Part shown: piece by piece, positions 42,780 through 51,450 of the stretch
How the letters are laid out: each line of letters starts with the position of its first letter
How positions within the stretch are numbered: position 1 is the first letter of the stretch
DNA from: Gemmatimonas groenlandica
GTDB taxonomy: Bacteria > Gemmatimonadota > Gemmatimonadetes > Gemmatimonadales > Gemmatimonadaceae
Assembly (NCBI RefSeq): GCF_013004105.1
Contig: NZ_CP053085.1
Coordinates: 1,736,001-1,800,000 of the forward strand
DNA length: 64,000 nt
Direction of reading: 5' to 3'
Position numbers and translations under genes: made by a program
Notes under the pieces: model-generated
The model's input: only the letters and a program-made list of their open reading frames with translations
What the model was told of the DNA's origin: nothing
The model's database searches: none

Positions 42780-44045
42780 CTACGCCGTAGCGTCCACCGG
42801 AAAGTACAGCTCGAACCGGGTGCCGTGTCCGAGTGTCGACTCGCAGTGAATCAGTCCGGCATGCTGTTGCACGACGCGCGACACCACGGCGAGGCCAAGC
42901 CCTGTACCGATCGCCTTGGTGGAAAACAGCGGATCATAAATGTTCGGCAGGACATCGGCCGGAATGCCAGCGCCGTTGTCGCTCACAGAGACACGGGCAA
43001 ACCGACCGGTCCGCGCCCACGGCTGCGCCTTCACGAAGTCCTCGTTCAGTACGCATTCCTGCACGCCGATGGTGATCACACCGGCGTCTCCCACCGCCTC
43101 GCGCGCGTTGATCAGCAGGTTGGCCAACGCCTGCTCGATCTGGACCGGGTCGCCCATCACCGGTGGCGCGTCCCCGAGTTCCCGCGTCAGTGTCACGTTC
43201 GCTGGCATCGACGAATACACGAGTCGCACCGTACCGGCAACGCGCGCCTGCAGATCGACGCGCGCGCGATTCGCGGACTGTGCCCGTCCCAGCGAGAGCA
43301 ACTGCTGCACGACATCGCTGGCGCGTTGCGTGGCGTGCATGGCCGCGTCGACGAGCCCGTGGTCGGTGTCGGTCGATGACAACTCCAGCAAGCCGAGATT
43401 GGCCTGCGCCACCGTGAGATAGTTGTTCAGATCGTGCGCAACGCCGGCGGCCAACACGCCCATCAATTCCACGCGCTGCAGCGATTCGAGGTGTCGCTCC
43501 AGGCGCTGACGACGCTCGGCATCCTGTCGTTGCGCATCGAGGAGCGACATTCGCGTGATGGCGCCGGCAAGCTGCGTCGCGAGAATCACGAGCGCTTCAA
43601 CTTCGTCATCGTTGGGTGCCAGCACACCCTCGTCACCGAAGGTGCCCACGCCGAGTGCGCCGACCACCACCGGTCCCAGCACCATGGGCACGTTCAGGAT
43701 GGTGCGATTGCCGAGCGCGGTAACGACGTCTTTGTTGGTGCGCGGATCATCGGCGGCTTCGAGCACCAGCACAGGCGCTTTGCCCTCGATGAGCTCGTGC
43801 AGCATCGCGTCACCGGCGATCGCGACCTTCGGGCACCGCTCCCACACCAGTTCCTGCATGCTGCCTTCCACCTGCACCACACGGAAGTGCGCCGGATCCG
43901 ACGGTTCGACCAGCGCCAACCACGCGGTCCGGTAGCGCGTCTCGCTCCGGACCGCGTTCCACGTCAGCGCCACCAGCTCACTCAGCGTGGTGGCGCGCTG
44001 AAGGGTGCTCGCGTGACGCAACACTGCAGTGAGATTGATCGCCAC
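42780..44045 (-). CDS. GAF-domain sensor histidine kinase
   Basis: The 421-residue cytosolic kinase starts at a GTG. Residues ~15-170 form a GAF domain (ILNVPMVLGPVVVGALGVGT, DDEVEALVILATQLAGA). A HisKA helix follows, with H204 in AAGVAHDLNNYLTVAQANLG (the HDxNN variant typical of HisKA_3-distant, NtrB-like kinases). The ATPase has NLLINAREAVGDAG (N box), VSVSDNGAGIP (G1) and TGLGLAVVSRVVQQHAG (G2). There is no membrane segment and no receiver. It is the last gene of a four-gene minus-strand signalling set. A separate response regulator is not encoded here. Confidence 0.9.
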   Translation of the reverse strand: MAINLTAVLRHASTLQRATTLSELVALTWNAVRSETRYRTAWLALVEPSDPAHFRVVQVEGSMQELVWERCPKVAIAGDAMLHELIEGKAPVLVLEAADDPRTNKDVVTALGNRTILNVPMVLGPVVVGALGVGTFGDEGVLAPNDDEVEALVILATQLAGAITRMSLLDAQRQDAERRQRLERHLESLQRVELMGVLAAGVAHDLNNYLTVAQANLGLLELSSTDTDHGLVDAAMHATQRASDVVQQLLSLGRAQSANRARVDLQARVAGTVRLVYSSMPANVTLTRELGDAPPVMGDPVQIEQALANLLINAREAVGDAGVITIGVQECVLNEDFVKAQPWARTGRFARVSVSDNGAGIPADVLPNIYDPLFSTKAIGTGLGLAVVSRVVQQHAGLIHCESTLGHGTRFELYFPVDATA

Positions 44046-44135
44046 GCGTGCACCGCTCCGTGAAAGGATCCCCGCAGAGCAATCGACATCACCGCGCGTG
44101 TCAGGTCAAGCAAACTTCATGTACCGGACGCGGAG

Positions 44136-45053
44136 TCAGTTCCTGGAGAGCTGCCGGTCGAGGATTCCGCGCACGTGCATGGGATCGCCCGTCAGTTCAC
44201 CGAGTTCCCATAGGCCAAAGAGATCGAGCGGCTCGCCGCGACCTATTGCGGCCTCCAGGTGCTCGGCCACAAAGAGCGTCTCGGCGAGCGGATGACGGTC
44301 GCCAGGGCGATCGCGGCGATCGCGGCGATCGCGGCGATCGCGGCGATCGACGATGATCAGCAAGCCGACATCGTGCAGCAGCGCAATGGCGAATGCCTCC
44401 TCTCCATCAGCGGCGAAGGCCGGCGCGATCGCGCGAGCCATCGGCCCGGTGTTCACCATCCGCTGCCACGCGGTGGCGAGCATGGCGTCGTACGGAGCAC
44501 CGGGCTTGCTCAGCAGTCCATCCACCGACGCGGCCACGACCACCGCCCGGGTACCCGCGAGTCCGATCCGGTCGATCGCGGCGTCTACCGACAGAATGGG
44601 CGAAAGACCGGCGCTATTGGCGGTGCTATTGGCTTGACGCAGGAGCCCCTGCACCAGCGACGGATCTTGACTGAGTCGCTCGACCAGCTGCCGACGCGGG
44701 ACGTTCTCCTGTTCGCACAGCGCCATCGCGTCGCGGGCCGCGGCCGGCAGCTGACGGATGATCTCGACCGGTGGCGCCGAGAGGAGCGAGAGGAGCGCAG
44801 ACACATCGGGCCACTTGGTGCGATCACCCGATTGAGCCCAATTGGCACGCAGATGGGCCAGCACGTGCTCGACGCGATCCGACCAATACGAATCATCTCT
44901 GGCAAGCCAGACGAGACCACCGCCACGCGATTCCTCAACGGCGGGTTCGTACGCTTGCAGAATCTCTTCCGGCCGTCGCGGAGCACGGGCGGCTTTCGCC
45001 CGGCTGGACTTGGCTGCGGTTGAGCCGAAGAGTCTGGGAAAAAACGATGACAT
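44136..45053 (-). CDS. HDOD domain protein
   Basis: The 305-residue product starts at the ATG at 45051-45053; a TTG 12 nt upstream is possible. The HDOD region covers ~95-260: LVERLSQDPSLVQGLLRQAN, then AIDRIGLAGTRAVVVAASVD and AFAIALLHDVGLLIIVDR, the degenerate HD helix. Directly after that helix comes an expanded Asp-Arg-Arg tract (DRRDRRDRRDRRDRPGDRHP) encoded by 9-bp tandem repeats. HDOD proteins act in signalling without known catalysis. It is flanked on both sides by histidine kinase genes on the same strand. Confidence 0.83.
   Translation of the reverse strand: MSSFFPRLFGSTAAKSSRAKAARAPRRPEEILQAYEPAVEESRGGGLVWLARDDSYWSDRVEHVLAHLRANWAQSGDRTKWPDVSALLSLLSAPPVEIIRQLPAAARDAMALCEQENVPRRQLVERLSQDPSLVQGLLRQANSTANSAGLSPILSVDAAIDRIGLAGTRAVVVAASVDGLLSKPGAPYDAMLATAWQRMVNTGPMARAIAPAFAADGEEAFAIALLHDVGLLIIVDRRDRRDRRDRRDRPGDRHPLAETLFVAEHLEAAIGRGEPLDLFGLWELGELTGDPMHVRGILDRQLSRN
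44306..44350. repeat. 9-bp tandem repeat inside the HDOD gene
   Basis: GGCGATCGC repeats four times perfectly (44306-44341) with a fifth copy differing in the last base (44342-44350). Each unit codes for Asp-Arg-Arg, so slippage changes length in steps of three residues without a frameshift. Each unit also contains the palindrome GCGATCGC. Confidence 0.95.
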
Positions 45054-45136
45054 GCGGCGAGACAAGGTGGATCGAGAAGTACGCGGTTACTCTCGGCATT
45101 CCAAGTATCGACACGGTGCGCAAAACCTACAACACG

Positions 45137-47533
45137 TCAACCGCCGCGCGGCTCGAGGCAGCGCGCCACCGTCTCAGCGAATGCCTCGAGGGAAAACGGC
45201 TTTTCGATCCGATCCCGAAACCCGAGCGCCGCCAGATCCTCTCGTTCGGCGGGTTCGAAGTGCCCGGTCGCGAAAAGCATCGCGAGCGCGGGATGACGGG
45301 CATGAATGCGGCGGGCCGTTTCAATGCCATTCAGTCGCGGCATATTGCCATCGACGATCACAAGGTCGACACCCGGATCGTCCACGTCGAGCCGCTCGAT
45401 CGCGGCGACTCCGTCGACGGCTGTTTCCACGTCGTACCCCAGACGTTCAAGCAACCGTTTCGCCACGTTGCGCACGAGCAGTTCGTCGTCCACCACCAAT
45501 ACCCGAAAGCGCGTACGCGCCATGGCGGGCTGGGAGCGCGGAACCAGCGCGCTCACCACGTCCGAGGCGCAGGGGAGGTACATCGTCACCGTGGTCCCTT
45601 CGCCCTCAGCCGAGGAAATCGTGATGGCACCACGATGATCCTTCACCGTGCCGTAGACCATGGCGAGCCCAAGTCCCGTGCCCTTGTCTGGTGCCTTGGT
45701 CGTAAAGAACGGCTCGAACACATGCTCCAGTACCGCATCGCTCATCCCCACGCCGGTGTCCGACACCGAGATCGAAACGATCGGAACGTCGGTCGGCAGC
45801 GCATGCTGCGTGCGAAATGCCTCGTCAAGCGGCGCGAGCTGCGTTCGGATGTGCAGCGCTCCACCATCGGGCATCGCGTCGCGTGCGTTGACCGCCAGGT
45901 TGAGCAGCGCATTCGACAGCAGCGACCGGTCGCCCCGAATGGTCGGCGCGTCCTGCGCCGTCAGCTCGATCTCGACGCGGCGGTCGAACGTCCGCCTGGC
46001 CAGGTCGACCGTCTCGCGGACCATGGACTCGAGTTCGAACAGTTCATCCCGCCGGGTGTTGCGGCGCGCGAGGGTCAGAAGGCTCCGTGAAAGGTCCGCT
46101 CCCTTGAGTGCCGCGCGCTTGATGCTGGCAGCATCATCTCGTACGGCAGTCGCGAGCGACGGATTCTCCTCCAGCAATTCGGCGTATCCGATGATGCCGG
46201 CCAGCAAGTTGTTGAAATCATGCGCGACGCCTCCCGCCAGCTGACCGACGGCTTCGAGCTTGGTTGACTGCGTCACCTCACGTTCCAGTCGGCGCTGATC
46301 GGTGATGTCATTCACGACCGCAAGCACGTGTCGCGGTGCGCCGTCCGCATCACGGACGAGGGTGGCCGTCACCTGCGTGATTCGGACCGTTCCGTCGCGG
46401 CGGAGATATCGGCGTTCCACACGGCCGACACTCGCGTCGCCGACGATTACGCGCGGCCAAGTCGACGCTCGCGCGTTATGGTCTTCCGGATGCGAGAACT
46501 CGGAAGACGACCGTCCAATGATTTCGGATGGCTCAAGGCCGAGCAAGTGACCGATAGCGCGATTCACTCGCAGAAACGAGCCGTCGAGCCCGACTTCGGC
46601 CAGGCCGACTGCAGCCTTTTCGAACGCCTCCTGATAGCGCAAATCGCTGGCTTCCAACGCGCTCTGCACGGCGGCCCGTTCCCCCTCGGCCCGCTGCGCA
46701 CGCAGCACCTGCGTGGTGCGATTGAAGTGCGCCCCGAGCCGTCCCAGTTCGTCGTCGTAGGCGATGGGCAGCTCCACGTCGAGATCGCCCGCTTCCACGC
46801 GATCCAGTGCCGTATCGAACGTGGAGAGCGGCTGCATCAGTCGCCGCTGCAGGAGCCGCCACAGAATCGGGCCCGCCAGCACACAAACCAAGAGCCATCC
46901 CAGTAGCAGCCGCGTCGCGAAGCGCGTCTCGCGCTCGAGCTCACGCTCGTGGCGGGCAAGGTCGGAAAGCGCCACCTGCGTGACCTCGTTGAGACGCGCG
47001 TTCAACGGCGCATCGAGCGAGTCGGCGCGACTCATGAGTCGGTCGGCGAGCGGCAGATCACCAGCCTCCAGCGCACCGATCGACCCCAGCATCGAGGCGG
47101 TAACGCGCAGCATAGCGGCGTCCGCGCGTTCGAGGCCCATCCCGAATTCCAACGAGGTGCCGAGGTCCGCGCCACGCGGCGCAGATCTGCTCGCCGCCCG
47201 CGCGATGGTTTCAAGACGTGCGCGTCGGGCATCGATCGAATCGGCGGGAATGCGCGCCACCTTGGCAACGCGGAGCAGTCGCCAGATATCGCTCATGGTC
47301 GAATCGAGCTGCGCCGCGAGTGTACTGCGCGCGGAGTAATCGTCTCGCGCCGCCGCGCCCCGTCGTGCCAATCGTTCGGCGCTGGGGACCACGCGGAATG
47401 CCAGGGCGATGGCGGCGAACACAATACATCCGAATGCCACGCCGGCGATGGCAATGATCGTGGCGCGAATGCTCAGCGCCCGGCGCGGTTGATGAGGCGT
47501 CGCCGGCGTTGACGCTGGAGCTGCCGTCGTCAT
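45137..47533 (-). CDS. hybrid sensor histidine kinase (HAMP, PAS, kinase, receiver)
   Basis: The 798-residue product starts at the ATG overlapping the stop of the binding-lipoprotein gene (ATGA, 47530-47533). It has a membrane helix (~20-42), a ~150-residue helical periplasmic sensor and a second helix (LLLGWLLVCVLAGPILWRLL). HAMP follows (LMQPLSTFDTALDRVEAGDL), then PAS/PAC (YQEAFEKAAVGLAEVGLDGS). The kinase has its acceptor His in GGVAHDFNNLLAGIIGYAEL and GTGLGLAMVYGTVKDHRG. The C-terminal receiver has its Asp in VDLVIVDGNMPRLNG. Its periplasmic part most likely reads the state of the co-encoded binding lipoprotein. Confidence 0.92.
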   Translation of the reverse strand: MTTAAPASTPATPHQPRRALSIRATIIAIAGVAFGCIVFAAIALAFRVVPSAERLARRGAAARDDYSARSTLAAQLDSTMSDIWRLLRVAKVARIPADSIDARRARLETIARAASRSAPRGADLGTSLEFGMGLERADAAMLRVTASMLGSIGALEAGDLPLADRLMSRADSLDAPLNARLNEVTQVALSDLARHERELERETRFATRLLLGWLLVCVLAGPILWRLLQRRLMQPLSTFDTALDRVEAGDLDVELPIAYDDELGRLGAHFNRTTQVLRAQRAEGERAAVQSALEASDLRYQEAFEKAAVGLAEVGLDGSFLRVNRAIGHLLGLEPSEIIGRSSSEFSHPEDHNARASTWPRVIVGDASVGRVERRYLRRDGTVRITQVTATLVRDADGAPRHVLAVVNDITDQRRLEREVTQSTKLEAVGQLAGGVAHDFNNLLAGIIGYAELLEENPSLATAVRDDAASIKRAALKGADLSRSLLTLARRNTRRDELFELESMVRETVDLARRTFDRRVEIELTAQDAPTIRGDRSLLSNALLNLAVNARDAMPDGGALHIRTQLAPLDEAFRTQHALPTDVPIVSISVSDTGVGMSDAVLEHVFEPFFTTKAPDKGTGLGLAMVYGTVKDHRGAITISSAEGEGTTVTMYLPCASDVVSALVPRSQPAMARTRFRVLVVDDELLVRNVAKRLLERLGYDVETAVDGVAAIERLDVDDPGVDLVIVDGNMPRLNGIETARRIHARHPALAMLFATGHFEPAEREDLAALGFRDRIEKPFSLEAFAETVARCLEPRGG

Positions 47534-48633
47534 TGACGGGGGGTGGAATCGCGCAGCGACCGCAGTCGCAACACCGATGTACGCGGGCGGAGAAAGTCGA
47601 TCGGTCCGCTGATGCCATGAAATGCGGGATGCCCAGGGGTGCCGAGTTGGCGCAACCACGCCGTGACCTCGTCACGGGTGCTAGCCCCGTCTCGCACTGC
47701 GGCCGCGACGAGCTGGAAGCCGTCGTACTCGAGCGCGTGACTGGGTTCCGGATCGCGTCCGAGAATCGATCGGGAATGCGCGACGAACGCCTGAGACACG
47801 GAGTCGGCGCCCGGTTCCCAAAACAGGAGCGTGTACATGTTCGTGCGCTCATCGCGACTCAGCGGCCAGTCGGGATGCAGCACAAAACTGTCAGTCGTCA
47901 GGATGCTCGTGGATGGCGCCTCACGCGCGATGGCGCGAACAGCACACCACGCGTCCTGCTGCGGAAGGGCCACGATCACGGCGTCCGGATTTGCCCGTAG
48001 TAGGAACGCCTTCACGATGGCATCCATCGAGAGCGCGTCGACTTCACATTCACGGCCGGAGAGCGCCGCGGCACCAACGATCGAGTCCCCCCGTTCTCGC
48101 AGCCGCGCCTGCACGCCGTCGTGAATCCCGTCTCCGTACGGATCGGCCACGTACAGCATGCCCAACCGGCGCGCGTGGAGACGCACCATGGCTTCGTCGA
48201 CCAAAAACGCGCCGATCAGGTCGTCGGGTGGAGCGAGCATGAACACACTGCCGCTGACGTCCCGCAGCGCACGCGCCGTGGCGGTGGGCACGATCAGTGG
48301 CATACCCGCCTCGCGATACAGCGGCTCGACCATGAGCGTTGAACGGCTGCCGGCGTGTCCGACGACGGCGACGACGGTGCTATCGGCGATGAATGCGCGT
48401 GCTTGCGCATCTTCACCGATTCCAAAGTCCGTCGTGCTGACGGTCCAGGGCGCCAAGTCGACGCGCGGCATCGCGCCCCGACTCAGTAGCGAGCGCGCCA
48501 CGCCGCTAAAAGAGTTCGAACTCGGCGCGCGCGGCACCGCGTCGCCGACGCGAAGCGCGCGCGGGTGCTCGGTGTCGCAGGCGAGAATCGCGAACAAAAC
48601 GCTGCCAAGGGCTGCGCGTCGGCACGACAACAT
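47530..48633 (-). CDS. periplasmic-binding lipoprotein (Peripla_BP_6-like), sensory partner
   Basis: The 367-residue product starts at the ATG at 48631-48633, giving a lipoprotein signal (MLSCRRAALGSVLFAILAC, lipobox Cys at 19). The body has the type I binding-protein fold of branched-chain amino acid receptors: FIADSTVVAVVGHAGSRSTL, YREAGMPLIVPTATARALRD, RRLGMLYVADPYGDGIHDGV, NPDAVIVALPQQDAWCAVRA, HALEYDGFQLVAAAV. No ABC permease is near. Instead, it is translationally coupled to a hybrid kinase, so it most likely works as a ligand sensor. The ligand is unknown; amino acids or related small molecules are typical. Confidence 0.85.
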   Translation of the reverse strand: MLSCRRAALGSVLFAILACDTEHPRALRVGDAVPRAPSSNSFSGVARSLLSRGAMPRVDLAPWTVSTTDFGIGEDAQARAFIADSTVVAVVGHAGSRSTLMVEPLYREAGMPLIVPTATARALRDVSGSVFMLAPPDDLIGAFLVDEAMVRLHARRLGMLYVADPYGDGIHDGVQARLRERGDSIVGAAALSGRECEVDALSMDAIVKAFLLRANPDAVIVALPQQDAWCAVRAIAREAPSTSILTTDSFVLHPDWPLSRDERTNMYTLLFWEPGADSVSQAFVAHSRSILGRDPEPSHALEYDGFQLVAAAVRDGASTRDEVTAWLRQLGTPGHPAFHGISGPIDFLRPRTSVLRLRSLRDSTPRQ

Positions 48634-48752
48634 GAATGACCACACGTCGTTGAGGCAACCGTGAACGGACCGTGCCGGAAATGTGCAGAATCGCACCGGC
48701 TTTTGCTACGCAACCGCTGAAATCCCAACGGGCCATTCGCGAGGGCCGAGCG

Positions 48753-50021
48753 CTATTGGTCCTGGCGACGCAGGAATGCGCGCACCGCCGGATCCTCGGT
48801 GAGCGACGCCGCCCGCTCGCGGGCCACATCCGCGTCGTCGACCCGCCCCAGTTCACGAAGCAGATGTGCGCGCAGCGCCCACCACGGCTGATGCACCTTG
48901 ACCGCCTCGAGCGGTAGGGCGTCCGCCTCGCGCAGGCCCACCGCCGGGCCGAATGCGCGCGCATACGCCGCCGCACGGTTGACGTACGCCCCGACCGTCG
49001 GCGCGATCCCCACCAACGCGTCGTACAGTCCTGCAATTTCGTCGGGGGTTGCCGCGCGCCCAACGTGGGCTGAGAGATGTGCCGACTGTATCGCCGCCTC
49101 CAACTGAAAGCGACCGGGGCGACGATGCGTTGCCGCTGTGCGGAGTAACCGCTCGGCGCGATCGATCGACACGCCGTCAATGCGCTCGCGCGTTTGCGAG
49201 GAAAGCGGGACGTACTCCCCTGCCACACTGCGGCGCGCCGAGTCACGCGAGCGACAATAGAGAAACAACGCCAGCAGTCCGGCCGCTTCAGGCTCGTCTG
49301 GCATGGCCTCGTGCACGATGGTCGCCAGGTGCACTACCTCATCTCGCAACTCGAATCTCGCCTCGCGCCCCCCGGGGGCGCTGCCATCGATCTGGTCCCA
49401 CGCGGTGCCGAAGGCGCCGTAGAGCGCCTCGAGCACCGCGTCCAATCGTGCCGGCCGCTCGTGCGCATCGGGGATATTGAAGGCGATCCCGGCGTCGCGG
49501 ATCTTGCGCTTCGCACGCACGAGGCGCTGCGACATGGCGGCGGGAGAACTCAGGAACGCACTCGCCACCTGCTCCGCCTCGAGTCCAAGGACCACTTGCA
49601 GCATCAGTGGCGTGTGAATCGTGGGGTCGATCGCGGGATCGGCGCACGCGAACAACAACTCCGCTCGTCGATCGGGGAGCGACGCCCCGCTGACCGAACC
49701 GTTCCCGCCCGTGGATGGGTCGTCCCTGCGATGCGCGGCGAGGGCAGCGGCGTACGCGAGCTCGGGCTCCATCTTCTCGCGCACCGCATCGCGACGCGCG
49801 TCGTCCACGCGACGTCGTCTGGCCACGGCCAATAGCCACGACTCCGGGTTGCCAGGAATTCCTTCGATAGGCCACTGACGGAGCGCCGAGAGAAAGGCAT
49901 CGGACAGCGCGTCCTCCGCCGACGCGACATCGCGCGTGCGGGAGGCAAGCATGGCCACGAGCCGCCCGTACGAATCCCGGGCGGCCCGCTCAACGGCCTG
50001 CGTGACCGACGATAAGCTCAC
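48753..50021 (-). CDS. ECF42-type RNA polymerase sigma factor with C-terminal TPR-like domain
   Basis: The 422-residue product starts at a GTG overlapping the DGPF gene stop. It is far longer than a normal ECF factor. The N-terminal half has sigma region 2 (ASAEDALSDAFLSALRQWPI, NPESWLLAVARRRRVDDARR) and region 4 (MLQVVLGLEAEQVASAFLSS, AAMSQRLVRAKRKIRD). The C-terminal ~200 residues are helical and TPR-like (GRFQLEAAIQSAHLSAHVGR, YDALVGIAPTVGAYVNRAAA), as in COG4941 proteins. In this group regulation comes from the C-terminal extension, not from an anti-sigma factor, and targets are usually the adjacent DGPF genes. Confidence 0.92.
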   Translation of the reverse strand: MSLSSVTQAVERAARDSYGRLVAMLASRTRDVASAEDALSDAFLSALRQWPIEGIPGNPESWLLAVARRRRVDDARRDAVREKMEPELAYAAALAAHRRDDPSTGGNGSVSGASLPDRRAELLFACADPAIDPTIHTPLMLQVVLGLEAEQVASAFLSSPAAMSQRLVRAKRKIRDAGIAFNIPDAHERPARLDAVLEALYGAFGTAWDQIDGSAPGGREARFELRDEVVHLATIVHEAMPDEPEAAGLLALFLYCRSRDSARRSVAGEYVPLSSQTRERIDGVSIDRAERLLRTAATHRRPGRFQLEAAIQSAHLSAHVGRAATPDEIAGLYDALVGIAPTVGAYVNRAAAYARAFGPAVGLREADALPLEAVKVHQPWWALRAHLLRELGRVDDADVARERAASLTEDPAVRAFLRRQDQ

Positions 50022-50380
50022 AGCGTCGGCGGAGGCGGCAGCATCGGACGCACTTCAACCGATCCCGTCGCCGCCGACGGACACCGTGCCGCCCATTCGA
50101 GCGCGATGCCAAGATCGGGAACGTCGATGATGAAGAGGCCACCCAGCAGTTCCTTGGTATCGGCAAATGGTCCGTCCTGCACATGTCGCTTGCCGTCCCG
50201 CAGTCGGACGGTCGTGGCCATGGCAGGCGGATGCAAACCGGCGCCGCCAGCGGCCACACCCGCCTCGACCAGAGATCGTGAGTACGCCGTGTAGGCGGCC
50301 CAATACGAGGCCGCTTTCGAGGGATCCTCGCGCTCGGCGAGGTCGGCGGGGGTTTCATAGACGAGGACAGCGTACTGCAT
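50018..50380 (-). CDS. DGPF/YCII family protein, partner of the ECF42 sigma factor
   Basis: The 120-residue product starts at the ATG at 50378-50380 with GGAG 6 nt upstream. It is a ferredoxin-like YCII fold: MQYAVLVYETPADLAERED at the start, the diagnostic HVQDGPFADTKELLGG motif and LFIIDVPDLGIALEWAARCP. Proteins of this family always accompany ECF42 factors and are thought to be expressed from their promoters; their biochemical role is unknown. The stop codon overlaps the sigma factor's GTG start (GTGA). Confidence 0.92.
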   Translation of the reverse strand: MQYAVLVYETPADLAEREDPSKAASYWAAYTAYSRSLVEAGVAAGGAGLHPPAMATTVRLRDGKRHVQDGPFADTKELLGGLFIIDVPDLGIALEWAARCPSAATGSVEVRPMLPPPPTL

Positions 50381-50518
50381 AGTGAGCTCCAGTCTGAGCG
50401 TGGCCGGGCGATCCGAATGATGCGCCGCTGACTGATGTCGTTTGGGCCGCCGGTCAAACGACATCGGTGACAGGGCGACGATCCGCGTTGCTCCCGTATA
50501 CACACGCTCGAGGCTCAC

Positions 50519-50879
50519 ATGTCGTTCCCAATCGTACCCTCGTCCCGGCTCCGCGCGCTGGCGTCCATGGCCGTCGTCCTGCTCTCCGTCGTCCTGCTGT
50601 CTCCCGTGACGACCCAACTAGCGGCGCAACTGCCGGCCGTCGACACGACACCCCAGTTCACCATCCTGATCTTCGAGCGACCCAAAGACTTAGCACGGCG
50701 TAGCGATACCAACAGTTCTGACGCCTACTGGAACGCATACGACGCGTTCGCGGGCGCCCTCATGAAGGCCGGCGCGCTGCGCGGCGCAGGCACCGAGCTT
50801 CGCCATCGCGGTCGAAGTGCGCCCGCATCGGGAGAATCCGCATATGGCGAAGACCATGACACCACCCGTCACCCGCTAG
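50519..50879 (+). pseudogene. decayed secreted DGPF/YCII paralogue
   Basis: The 5' part (from ATG 50519) gives a signal peptide (MAVVLLSVVLLSPVTTQLAA inside it), then TTPQFTILIFERPKDLARRS and YWNAYDAFAGALMKAGALRG, a YCII N-terminal half. The family's C-terminal half, SFAIAVEVRPHRENPHMA and the stop TAG at 50877-50879, is in the +1 frame from 50796. The central region with the DGPF motif is absent. The gene has therefore suffered an internal deletion with a frameshift. It is divergent from the intact ECF42-DGPF operon and looks like a former target gene. The unshifted frame would read on to 50959 with non-family sequence. Confidence 0.75.
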
Positions 50880-51450
50880 GCGAGGACTTTTGCGCGAGAG
50901 GGCCGACGCGGTCGTCGTTGTCCGTGAGCGCCAGGAGCTGCTCCACGAACTCCCGTTGATCGCGCCGCGACTCGTCGCCGGCGTGTAGCGTGAGCCACTG
51001 CTCAAAGAGCGCGCGGCTGTCATCCGCGCCCACCCGACCGACGATGTCAGGAGCCGTGGACCCAGGGCTTTCGGGTGGACGCACACGACCGGTGCCGGCA
51101 TCCGCCGGCGCCGGCAATGCGTAAACAATCTTGACGACGCCAGCCTGCATCGCTGCGCCGGTGCACATGACGCACGGCTCGAGCGTAGAGACCATGATCA
51201 CGCGGACACCGGGTGCGATACCCCGCCCAGCGGCCGCAAACGCATTCATTTCGGCGTGCGCCGTCACGATGCCGCTGCTCATCATCGTGTTGTGTGCTTC
51301 GGCAATCATGGTTCCGTCATCGCGATACAGCACACACCCGATTGGCGCTTCACCGCGTTCAATGGCCAATCGGGCCTGTGCCAGCGCCCGCTGCATCCAA
51401 GCGAGATGCCTTCGTTGCTGCTCTGCGAGCGGCGAGACATTATCGCGCAT
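50869..51450 (-). CDS. nucleoside/tRNA deaminase (CDA fold, TadA-like)
   Basis: The 193-residue product contains the zinc-dependent deaminase core: GEAPIGCVLYRDDGTMIAEA, then TAHAEMNAFAAAGR (HAE with the proton-shuttling Glu) and STLEPCVMCTGAAMQAGVVK (PCxxC). The core fits TadA, guanine deaminase or related cytosine deaminases. The extra C-terminal ~70 residues and the distant gene context argue against the essential TadA, so the substrate stays open. It overlaps the uvrA-like stop by 11 nt on the same strand and is probably co-transcribed downstream of it. Confidence 0.82.
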   Translation of the reverse strand: MRDNVSPLAEQQRRHLAWMQRALAQARLAIERGEAPIGCVLYRDDGTMIAEAHNTMMSSGIVTAHAEMNAFAAAGRGIAPGVRVIMVSTLEPCVMCTGAAMQAGVVKIVYALPAPADAGTGRVRPPESPGSTAPDIVGRVGADDSRALFEQWLTLHAGDESRRDQREFVEQLLALTDNDDRVGPLAQKSSPSG

